Positions 1 to 7,294 of a DNA stretch of 27,579 nt are shown in pieces (position 1 is the first letter of the stretch; each line of letters opens with the position of its first letter). The notes under the pieces are model-generated. The model saw nothing but the letters and a program-made list of their open reading frames with translations. It was not told the origin of the DNA and made no database searches. The stretch lies in assembly GCA_003427395.1 (NCBI GenBank), contig BFEA01000549.1, forward strand, positions 945,507 through 973,085. Direction: 5' to 3'. The position numbers and the translations under genes were made by a program. The stretch is from Chara braunii. Lineage: Eukaryota; Streptophyta; Charophyceae; Charales; Characeae.

Positions 1-447
1 TGGAATGAATCTTCTGATAGAACATGGAACCATACGCCGCCATATGTTTTGTCTTTTGTGCAAGTAGTGACGAGTGGAGCAAGGCCCTTAGGGCCGCTGC
101 TCGTAGGAAAACGAAACAAAAGAAAAGAGAGAGCTACGGTAGCAAGTAGTTGTAACTTGTGACCCATTACTGTTGGAAAGGAGACTTGACTTCGGATCCA
201 GAACATATATTGCTGGCCTGCTCCGCTCTCACACGAAATTTGTCGAACGCCTCTTGAGATATTGGACCCTTTTAGTTGCACTGCTGGGGTCCTTCAGGAA
301 AAAGACTATTCAATAAGGAATACGTGGGCGTAATTTTTTTTTTTTTACTCCTCTGTCGTCGTCCTCCTCTCTTCTTGTCTTCCTCATCTTCGTCTCCTCC
401 CCCTCCTGCTCCTCCTTTTTGGGTTATTTATTTTTTATTTGGTCCAC
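1..447. other. Non-coding flank with T-run and pyrimidine-rich tract
   Basis: No gene can be supported here; all frames carry stops and the single short open frame at 276-458 reads through low-complexity DNA into poly-Ser/Pro. The stretch holds a short hairpin (GGCCCT-T-AGGGCC near 86-98), a run of 13 T at 334-346 and a C/T-rich tract to about 430. It ends where a U6-derived inverted pair begins. Confidence 0.6.
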
Positions 448-497
448 TTCCCTATTAATGTGTGTCATTTTGGCGCAGGGGCCATACTAATCTTGCC
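448..497 (-). pseudogene. U6 snRNA-derived fragment, left arm of a head-to-head pair
   Basis: Read on the minus strand, this segment contains the most conserved U6 block: AGATTAGTATGGCCCCTGCG followed a few bases later by ATGACACA. U6 is the RNA polymerase III transcript at the catalytic core of the spliceosome. The copy holds only the central region (AUUAGCAUGGCCCCUGCGCA equivalent) through the GAUGACAC block, with substitutions (TATG for CATG, AAAATG for AAGGATG). It lacks the 5' stem, the ACAGAGA context and the 3' oligo-U, so it cannot be a working snRNA. It forms an inverted repeat with the neighbouring plus-strand arm. U6 identity rests on remembered consensus. Confidence 0.7.
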
Positions 498-571
498 CTT
501 GGGACATTCATTAACATTGGAAGGAGAAAATTAGCATGGCCCCTGCACATGGATGACACGCTTATAGGGGA
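498..571 (+). pseudogene. U6 snRNA-derived fragment, right arm of a head-to-head pair
   Basis: Starting at GGGACAT (501) the sequence follows U6 from its 5' domain: GGGACAT, a diverged GATAAAATTGGAA-like stretch, then AAATTAGCATGGCCCCTGCA and GGATGACACGC. About seven bases around the ACAGAGA box are missing, and the 3' end runs into TTATAGGGG instead of the oligo-U terminator. This arm is longer than the left one, and the similarity between the arms continues past the U6 match (CCCTATTAATGTGTGTCAT on the left, ATGACACGCTTATAGGG on the right). The pair therefore behaves as one fold-back unit. It is a non-functional relic or part of a U6-derived short element. Confidence 0.7.
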
Positions 572-727
572 TCCGAACCAGGGTCCGGACCGGTCCGGAA
601 ATTCCATAATATTCCGGTTTTCCGGAATTCTGGATGGGCCCGGGAGGTCCGGGGTCCGGGGTCCGAAATCGGTCCGGGGTCCGGTCCGGCGTAGGTATGA
701 TCCGGAGCAAATATTGAGTCCGGATGC
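572..727. repeat. TCCGG-rich low-complexity block
   Basis: The pentamer family TCCGG/CCGGA and the phrase GGTCCGG recur over a dozen times, including near-palindromes such as GGTCCGGACCGGTCCGG and TTCCGGTTTTCCGGAATTC. It begins at the outer edge of the U6 fold-back. No protein or RNA gene is recognised. It could be the subterminal repeat of a DNA transposon, but no transposon end was found. Confidence 0.5.
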
Positions 728-935
728 ACCTGGAAGTTGACCGCTACATTTTGTTTCAGTTGGAGGCATGTTGTGGGGCCATGAGGCTAGGGGGAAGGCC
801 ATTATGGCAGTCCGAGAAATAACGGACTACATGGGGATGCCTAGGCCAAAAGAAAAAGGACCTTGGCTCACCGAAGACACTAGAAAATAGAGTTTTTAGC
901 TTGGACAAATAAAGACGGTAAATGGGGGTTGCAAG
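728..935. other. Unassigned spacer
   Basis: I see no open frame, repeat or RNA gene here. It separates the TCCGG-rich block from the hairpin-dense repeat. Confidence 0.4.
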
Positions 936-1158
936 ATGATGGATTTCGCGGCCTAGAATATTCGCGGCACTTGAGGCCCATGAGAAGAAGGGATTGAGGC
1001 TGCCGGGGACAAGGAAGCCCCCAATAAAAATGGGACATCACCGGGAATGATGTCGGGGACTGAATGGGCCCAAATAAAAATAGGACATTTGGGACATGCG
1101 CAGGTGGGACCACCGCCATGAGCTAGCAAAAGGGTAGGAGTGTGCAAGCAAGTAGTGT

Positions 1159-1180
1159 CGTCAAGATCAGGATCTTGACG
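1159..1180. repeat. Perfect inverted repeat, 10-bp arms
   Basis: CGTCAAGATC and GATCTTGACG are separated by AG. The same structure with 9-bp arms is present at 27352-27373 in the second copy of this repeat family. Confidence 0.85.
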
Positions 1181-1651
1181 GTGGAAAATATTAGCCACTG
1201 TGAGTGCAAAAGTAAAAGAGCCTAAGAAGAGAATGTTAGGAGGCAAAAGAAATGAGAGAAAAAGGGTGGAGGAGGGGCTGTGCAGCACTCCGAGATATCT
1301 CGCACAAGCAAGGCAGAAAGAAATAAAGCCTAAATGGGCTCTATGCAAAAAATGAGCTGCCAAGGAAAAATCGGAGTAAAGGGGGCTTAAAAATAATAAA
1401 ACGGAGGCAAACGGGAGCCCCAATGAGCATGGGGGTTCCCTTATTGCAATCCGAGTTGCAACGGTCAATTGCTGGCCATGAATCTAGCCTTGAATGAGGT
1501 CCCAAAGCCTAGAAAGAGGAGTCACAACAGTTTGACACTTGTCACAACAGAAATAGAAGAAAAAGGAGAGAAAAATGGGAGAAAATGGAGGGAGAATAAA
1601 ACAAAAGGGGAGAAACGAGTGGAGGAGAATGTGCCGGTCAGTTGGGACTGG

Positions 1652-1750
1652 CACAGTAGGGACTGGCAAGTCCCTACTGTGACCTGGTCCCTCCAGATTT
1701 TGTGGAGGGCAATCCGAATTGCAGAGATAAGGCCCTTGGGGCATTATCTC
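1652..1750. repeat. Chain of four consecutive hairpins
   Basis: Four inverted repeats follow one another almost without spacer. At 1652-1681, 13-bp perfect arms (CACAGTAGGGACT) close a GGCA loop. At 1689-1709, 7-bp arms CCCTCCA/TGGAGGG. At 1709-1722, the near-palindrome GCAATCCGAATTGC. At 1724-1750, arms GAGATAA/TTATCTC. A variant of the third motif recurs at 1444-1461 (TTGCAA-TCCGAG-TTGCAA) and near 2260-2272 (CAATCCGAGTTG). Confidence 0.8.
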
Positions 1751-1863
1751 AGCAATACCTGAATTTGAAAAAGGCCAAAATGAGTAAAAAAGCAAAAAGG
1801 AGTTCGCCGTTTTTTTTGTGACCCATGGATCTTAGATTATATCTCATGGTTGAGAGCAAACGA

Positions 1864-1883
1864 CCAACTCCAGAATGAGTTGG
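1864..1883. repeat. Hairpin, 7-bp perfect arms
   Basis: CCAACTC, loop CAGAAT, GAGTTGG. It is one of several hairpins in copy A of the dispersed repeat. Confidence 0.75.
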
Positions 1884-2037
1884 CAGCCCAAAATGGAAAA
1901 AAAACAAAAGAGGGAAAAGGTCGAAACTGTGCATTTGGCCCAAAAAGAGGGTCAGATGCACCAAAAACTGGAAAAGTGAGCATAGGGGCTCAAAATTGAA
2001 GCAAGGACCACTTGGGGGTAGCTCAAAATTATGCTGG

Positions 2038-2062
2038 CCTTGGATCTCAGCTAGATCCAAGG
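2038..2062. repeat. Hairpin, 10-bp perfect arms
   Basis: CCTTGGATCT and AGATCCAAGG enclose CAGCT. A second weaker inverted pair (CCGAGA at 2074, TCTCGG at 2092) follows immediately. Confidence 0.8.
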
Positions 2063-2460
2063 CTGAGATTGATCCGAGACATGGAAAAATATCTCGGCCT
2101 ATCCAAAATAGGGTAGGAACAAGAAAAATCGAGAGAACAACAAAAATCGAGAAAAAAGACCGTAAGGCCTTTTTCTTTCAAGTGAGGCTGCCCCGTGAGC
2201 ATTTGGACACAAGGAGGAAGCTTTTGAAAAAGAAAAGGAGGCTTGAGGAGGCCAAGAGGCAATCCGAGTTGGTACCAGCCACTCAGACTGCATGTACTTG
2301 CCCAAAATGAGGCCCAGGTGCCCCCGGAGAGGCCTAGTGGTGGAATTCGGCCTTGGGGGTATCTCGGTTCACTAAGAGGCACATGGAGAGGCCCATGGGC
2401 TGGCCGGTACTCCGGTTTCAGCCTACATAAGTTGAGGGAGCAGTCCGCCACACTCACATT

Positions 2461-2870
2461 TACATGAGGAGTGCCCATGCTGCCCAAGTGAGCTCATAGG
2501 AGCACTCTACTCACTTGGAGTGAGAGGAGGGGAACCGCTGCCTGTCGGGAGCCTTGGAGGAGGTTGTGAGCTAGTAGGAGCTGCCATTGAAGCTATTGTG
2601 AATAGTGGAGACTGAAGGGGGTGGTCCGCCATAGCCCTCGGGCTGTGGGGGAGAGTGAGAGAGGCTTGGAGGAACCCATTCATCCCTCCTAGAGGGGAGG
2701 ACTCCATAGCCTTGAGATTGAAAGTTTGCCATAGCCAGGGAAAGACTGAGAAAGGAAGGAGATGAAGGCTGGAGGAAGAAGAGAGCCATAGCCAAGTAAG
2801 GAGGAGGGAGCTTCATCAAGATTGGTCTTCAACACCAAAAGAAGAAAGGAGAGGTGATTAGGAACAAGAA
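2461..2870. other. Purine-rich, GCCATAGCC-punctuated stretch
   Basis: No gene recognised. The words GCCATAGCC or CCATAGCC recur near 2627, 2705, 2731 and 2788 in G/A-rich DNA. A loosely similar phrase (GTCCGCCTTAGCCTCGG) sits inside the LTR of element 2 near 20150. The purine-rich stretch followed by a CTT tract also resembles the 3' part of that LTR. This could be a decayed LTR, but I cannot show its borders. Confidence 0.35.
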
Positions 2871-2877
2871 GGATAAA

Positions 2878-3053
2878 CTTCTTCTTCTTCTTCTCTTTTT
2901 TTTTCTTCTTTTTTTTTTTCTTCTTCTTCCTCTTTTTTCTCCTCTTCTCCTTCTTTTTCTTTTTCTTCTTCTTCTTCTTCCCTTTTCTCCTTTATTACTT
3001 ACTCTTCATCCCCTCTTCCTCTTCTCCTTTTTCCTCATCATCTTCTTATCCTT
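2878..3053. repeat. CTT/CCT pyrimidine tract
   Basis: Almost pure C/T on the plus strand, mainly CTT and TCC triplets with T-runs. The Leu/Phe-rich open frame across it is a by-product of the composition, not a gene. Confidence 0.85.
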
Positions 3054-3329
3054 CTTTAGGGAGGGGAGGTAGAAAGTAGTTCCTCCATTCATAGTGTCTC
3101 CATGATGGTCATTTCCTTCACCCTCTGGCAAATCACCACTTTGGGTTGTGACTTTCCGGGCTTGAAGGAGGGATTTACTCACTCTCACCTCAAGCTCTAT
3201 CTCTCCCTCTACTTGGGGGTAAATCGTTTCTTTGATTTTCACTCATGGAGGCACTTTGGTAATCCTAGCCTCCCACATTGTCCATTTCTCCACCTTGTAA
3301 TGATCCGATTCAATGCTGGATGCTTTCAT
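3054..3329. other. Unassigned spacer before the satellite array
   Basis: No gene, tRNA or clear repeat is visible. It is moderately pyrimidine-rich, and its last bases grade into a diverged first unit of the 91-bp array. Confidence 0.4.
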
Positions 3330-6300
3330 GAGTACTGTGTAGGTGTTTGAGCAAGTCTCACTCACATGCAGCTCTCTCTCTCACTTGTGATGTACCGGTG
3401 CTTTCCTAGTTGCTCCATAACTCATGTATGGGTGTGATGTAGCCTCATTAGTGCAAGTTCAGTCTTTCTCTGACTTTGTGATGTACCGGTGCTTTCCTAG
3501 TTGCTCCATAGCTCATGTATGTGTGTGTTGTAGTCTCACTGGTGCAACTTTAGTTATTTCCACACTTTGTGACGTGGCGGTGCTTTCCTAGTTGCTCTTT
3601 AGCTCATGTATGGGTGTGTTGTAACCTCATTGGTGCAAGTTCAGTCTATCTCTCACTTTGTGGTGTATCGGTGCTTTCCTAGTTGGTCCATAACTCATGT
3701 ATGTGTGTGTTGTAGTCTCATTGGTGCAAGTGCAGTTTTTCCTCACTTGGTGATGTGGCGGTGTTTTCCTNGTTGCTCCATAGCTCATGTATGTGTGTGT
3801 TGTAGTCTCTTTGGTGCAAGTTCAGTCTTTCTCTCACTTGGTGATGTGGTGGTTCCTTCCTAGTTACTCCATTGCTCATGTATGTATGTGTTGTAGTCTC
3901 TTTGGTGCAAGTTCAGTCTTTCTCTCACTTGGTGAAGTGGCGGTTCCTTCCTAGTTGCTCCATAGCTCATGTGTGTGTGTGTTGCAGTCTCAATAGTGCA
4001 ACTTCAAACTTTCTCTCGCGTAGTGAAGTACCGGCTCCTTCCTAGTTGTTCCATAGTCCATGTATGTATGTGTTGTAGTCTCTTTGGTGCAAGTACAGTC
4101 TATCTCTCCTCTGGTGATGTGGTGGTTCTCTTTGGTGCCAGTTCAGTCTTCCTCTCACTTGGTGAAGTACCGGTTCCTCCCTAGTTGCTCCATAGCTCAT
4201 ATATGCATGTGTTGTAGTCTCATTGGTGCAAGTTCAACCTTTCCCTCACTTGGTGATGTGACGGTGCTTTCCTAGTTGCTCCATAGCGCATGTATGTGTG
4301 TGCTATAGTCTCTTTGGTGCAAGTTCAGTCTTTCTCTCACTTAGTGATGTGGCGGTTCCTTCCTAGTTACTCTATAGCTCGTGTATGTATGTTTTGTAGT
4401 CTCTTTGGTGCAAGTTAAGTTTTTCTCTCACCTGGTGAACTACCGGTTCCTCCCTAGCCGTTCCCTAACTCATGTATGTATGTACTTTAGTCTCTTTGGT
4501 GCAAGTTCAGTCTTCCTCACTCAGTGGTTTGGCGGTTCCTTCCTAGTTGCTCCATAGCTCATGTATGTGTTGTAGTCTCTTTGGTACAAGTTCAGTCTTT
4601 CTCTCACCGGGTGATGTGGCGGTTCCTTCCTAGTTACTCCATAGCTCGTGTATGTATGTGTTGTAGTCCCATTAGTGCAAGTTCAGTTCTTCTATCACTT
4701 GGTGATGTACCAGTTCCTTGCTAGCCGTTCCATAGCTCATGTGTGTATGTGCTGCAATCTCAATAGTGCAAGTTTAGTCTTTCTCTCACTTGGTGAAGCA
4801 CGGGTTCCTTTCTAGTTGTTCCATAGCTCATGTATGTATGTGTTGTAGTTTATTTGGTGCGAGTTCAGTCTATCGCTCATTTGGTGGTGTGGCGGTTCCT
4901 TCCTAGTTGCTCCATAGCTAATGTACGTATGTGATGTAGTTCTTTTGGTGCAGGTTCAATCTTTCTCTCATTGGGTGATATGGCGGTTCCTTCCTAGTTA
5001 CTCCATAGCTCATGTATGTACGTGCCTTAGTCTCATTGGTGCACGTTCAACCTTTCTCTCACTTGGTGATGTGGCGGTTCCTTCGCAGTTAGTCCATAGC
5101 TCATGTATGAATGTGTTGTAGTCTCTTTGGTGCCAGTTCAGTCCTCCTCTGACTTGGTGAAGTTTCGATTCCTTCCTAATTGTTCCATAGCTCATGTATG
5201 TATGTGTTGTAGTCTCGTTGGTGCAAGTTCAGTCTTTCTCCCAGTTGGTGATGTGGGGGTTCCTTCCTAGTTGCTCCATAGCTTATATGTGTGTAATGTA
5301 GTCTCAATAGTGCAAGTTCAGTCCTTCTCTCAGTTGGTGAAGTGGCGGTTCCTTCCTAGTTGCTCCATAGCTTGTGTGTGTGTGTGCTTTAGTCTCAATA
5401 GTGCAAGTTCAATCCTTCTCTCACTTCGTGAAGTACCGGTTCCTTCCTAGCTGTTCCATAACTTATGTCTGTATGTGTTGTAGTCTCTTTGGTGCAAGTT
5501 CAGTCTATCTCCATTTGGAGGTGTGGCGCTTCCTTCCCAGTTACTCCATAGCTTATGTATGACTATGTTGTAGTCTCTTTGGTGCCAGTTCAGTCTCTCT
5601 CTCACTTGGTGAAGTACCGGTTTCTTCCTAGTTGTTCCATAGCTGATGTATGTATGCGCTGAAGTCCCATTAGTCCAAGTTCAGTTCTTCTCTCAATTGG
5701 TGATGTACCGGTTCCTTCCTAGTTGTTCCGTAGTTCATGTGTGTATGTGTTGTAGTCTCAATAGTGCAAGTTCAATCTTTCTCTCATTGGTGAAGTGGCG
5801 GTTCCTTCCTAGTTGCTCGATAACTCATGTGTGTGTGTGTTGTAGTCTCAAAAGTGCAAGTTCAATTTTTCTCCCAATTGGTGAAGTACCGGTTCCTTCC
5901 TAGTTGTTCCATAGCTCATGTGTGTATGTGTTGTAGTCTCTTTGGTGCAAGTTCAGTCTCTCTCTCATTTGGTGATGTGGCGGTTCCTTCCCAGTATGTA
6001 TGTATGTGTTGTAGTCTATCTCTCATAGCTCATGTATGTATGTGCTGTAGTCTATCTCTCTTTGGTGCAAGTTCAGTCTGTATGTGTTGTAGTCTATCTC
6101 TCTTTGGTGCAAGTTCAGTCTATCTCTCATAGCTCATGTATGTATGTGTTGTAGTCTCTTTGGTGCAAGTTCAATCTATCTCTCATTTGGTGATGTGGCG
6201 GTTCCTTCCTAGTTACTCCATAATTCATGTATGTATGTGTTGTAGTCTCTTTGGTGCAAGTTCAGTCTTTCTCTCATTTGGTGATGTGGCGGTTCCTTTC

Positions 6301-6551
6301 TAGTTACTCCATAGCTCATGTACGAATGTGTTGTAGTCTCTTTTGTGTCAGTTCAGTCTTCCTCTCACTTGGTGAAGTACCAATTCCTTCCTAGTTGTTC
6401 CATAGCTCATGTATGTATGTGTTGTAGTCTAATTGGTGCAAGTTCAATCTTTCTCTCACTTGGTGATATGGCGGTTCTTTTCTAGTTGCTCCATAGCTCA
6501 TGTATGTATGTGCTATAGTCTAAATAGTGCAAGTTCCGTCTTTCTCTCACT
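3330..6551 (+). repeat. Satellite-like tandem array, ~91-bp unit (left block)
   Basis: Anchors starting GATG/GACG/GAAG fall at 3389, 3480, 3571, 3662, 3752 and so on, a period of 90-91 bp. Each unit reads roughly: (GAT/GAA)GT(GGC/ACC)GGTTCCTTCCTAGTTG(C/T)TCC, then ATAGCTCATGTATG, TGTTGTAGTCTC, TTGGTGCAAGTTCAGTC and TCTCTCACTTGG. About 34 units lie in this block. One is shortened near 4115-4160, and a scrambled patch lies at 5993-6135. One undetermined base is at 3771. Because 91 is not a multiple of three, reading frames rotate between units and the 60-100 codon frames inside are not genes. Monomer length and diversity suggest an old satellite or minisatellite. Confidence 0.93.
5993..6135 (+). 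repeat. Rearranged patch inside the satellite array
   Basis: The regular 91-bp unit breaks into short alternating pieces (TATGTATGTGTTGTAGTCTATCTC, CATAGCTCATGTATGTATG, TCTTTGGTGCAAGTTCAGTC) repeated out of order. The normal unit resumes near 6136. This looks like slippage or template switching between monomers. Confidence 0.7.
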
Positions 6552-6615
6552 TGGATTCGAACCACTGACACAAGGATTTTTAGTCCTTTGCTCTAACCAA
6601 CTGAGCTACCCAAAC
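6552..6615 (-). pseudogene. trnF: Mitochondrial-type tRNA-Phe relic, 3' truncated
   Basis: On the minus strand it reads GTTTGGGTAGCTCAGTTGG, then TTAGAGC, an anticodon arm AAGGA-CTAAAAA-TCCTT, then TGTCAGTGGTTCGAATCCA. This matches my memory of plant mitochondrial trnF-GAA closely. The D-arm, anticodon arm and T-loop are present. The 3' half of the T-stem and the acceptor strand are missing, because the junction with the satellite falls right after TCCA. The anticodon reads AAA where GAA is expected, a G-to-A change (C-to-T on the plus strand). It is a non-functional remnant. Confidence 0.82.
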
Positions 6616-6638
6616 AAAAACAAAATCAAAACCATTGG

Positions 6639-6797
6639 AAAAAATATACAGGGCACCTTCTCTGGCAAGACTTTCCAAACTTAGTCAATGAACAAATAAG
6701 TGGTGTGCCAGCAGTTAAACAACGATTTTTCCCTTTCATCTTCGTCACTTTTATTTTTTTGTTATTTTATAATCTTATCGGCATGATTCCTTACAGT
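6639..6797 (+). pseudogene. atp6: Fragment of mitochondrial ATP synthase F0 subunit a
   Basis: An open frame from about 6639 translates to LVNEQISGVPAVKQRFFPF followed by IFVTFIFLLFYNLIGMIPYS, which resembles the region around the first conserved membrane helix of plant mitochondrial ATP6 (VNEQIGG..VKQ.FFP....TF.FLLF.NL.GMIPYS). ATP6 is the proton-channel subunit a of the inner-membrane F1F0 synthase. Only about 50-55 codons are present, and the 3' end is cut at the satellite junction. The last bases TTACAGTGACAAGC look like a small deletion between two ACAG words, since the family continues with Thr-Val-Thr-Ser after MIPYS. It cannot make a working protein. Confidence 0.8.
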
Positions 6798-6804
6798 GAC
6801 AAGC

Positions 6805-7185
6805 GGTGAAGTACCAGTTCCTTCCTAGTTGTTCCATAACTCATGTATGTATGTGTTGTAGTCTCACTGATGCAAGTTCAGTCTTTCTCTCATTTGGTGT
6901 TGTGGCGGTTCCTTCCTAGTTGCTCCATAGCTTATTTGTGTATGTATTGTAGCCTCATTGGTGCAAGTTCAGTTTATCTCTCACTTGGTGATGCACCGGT
7001 TCCTTCCTAACTGTTCCGTAGCTCATGTATGTGTATGTTGTAGTCAGATTGGTGCAAGTTCAGTCTTTTCTCTCACTTGGTGATGTACCGATTCCTTCTT
7101 AGTTGCTCCATAACTCATGTGTGGGTATGTTGTGGGTCCACTTGCCTAAGTTCAGTCTTTTTCTCACCTGATGGTATACCGGTTC
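6805..7185 (+). repeat. Satellite-like tandem array, ~91-bp unit (right block)
   Basis: Four further units of the same array continue after the mitochondrial insertion, in the same orientation and phase. The last units diverge (GTGGGTATGTTGTGGGTCC), and the array fades at TACCGGTTCAGATCTTG near 7185. Confidence 0.9.
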
Positions 7186-7235
7186 AGATCTTGAACCAAG
7201 GGTGGAAGGCCGAGTAAGGATAAGACTCGATAGGG

Positions 7236-7237
<2 letters not shown>

Positions 7238-7292
<55 letters not shown>
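7238..7292. repeat. (CT)n microsatellite
   Basis: About 27 uninterrupted CT dinucleotides, followed by a pyrimidine-rich flank to about 7440. The opposite-strand open frame across it (a repeated Arg-Glu run) is a composition artefact. Confidence 0.95.

Positions 7293-7294
<2 letters not shown>

Larger units (their letters stand above)
936..2460 (+). repeat. Hairpin-dense dispersed repeat, copy A
   Basis: This non-coding block is related to the last ~230 bases of the window. Both copies carry an inverted repeat with arms CGTCAAGAT/ATCTTGACG at the same spacing (1159-1180 and 27352-27373). Both then show AATATTAGC, A-rich gene-free DNA, a TCCGA-AATCTCG hairpin site and finally GAAAATCGGAGTA or AAAAATCGGAGTA. 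Further perfect hairpins follow in copy A at 1652-1681, 1689-1709, 1864-1883 and 2038-2062. Upstream, AATAAAAATGGGAC and AATAAAAATAGGAC resemble sequence in element 3 near 27080. Frames are short and interrupted. It may be the LTR or untranslated part of an element family; the true ends are not visible. Confidence 0.55.
6552..6804. other. Nuclear insertion of mitochondrial DNA (NUMT)
   Basis: About 250 bp with no similarity to the surrounding array holds a minus-strand tRNA-Phe relic and a plus-strand atp6 fragment, divergently arranged. The left junction lies in CACTTGG and the right junction in GCGGTGAAG; the array unit normally reads CACTTGGTGAAG. The satellite therefore resumes in phase with no unit sequence lost, sharing only a GG at the break. 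This fits capture of mitochondrial DNA at a double-strand break by end joining. Gene identities come from remembered plant mitochondrial sequences. Confidence 0.8.

Noticed and set aside
1-300. Possible coding exon at the left edge (frames give short protein-like runs)
   Set aside because: Every frame is interrupted within about 55 codons and no domain is recognisable.
455-802. Overlapping sense and antisense frames (462-740 +, 455-802 -) with similar peptides
   Set aside because: The peptides mirror each other because the DNA is an inverted repeat of U6 snRNA; they are not coding.
2854-3072. Leu/Phe-rich plus-strand frame resembling a membrane protein
   Set aside because: It is a translation of the CTT/CCT pyrimidine tract.
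6552-6615. Functional tRNA gene
   Set aside because: The acceptor strand and half of the T-stem are missing and the anticodon is altered; it is a mitochondrial relic.
3606-6684. Series of 60-100 codon frames with repeating Cys/Ser/Val-rich peptides
   Set aside because: They are translations of the 91-bp satellite in rotating frames; none has a start or domain of its own.
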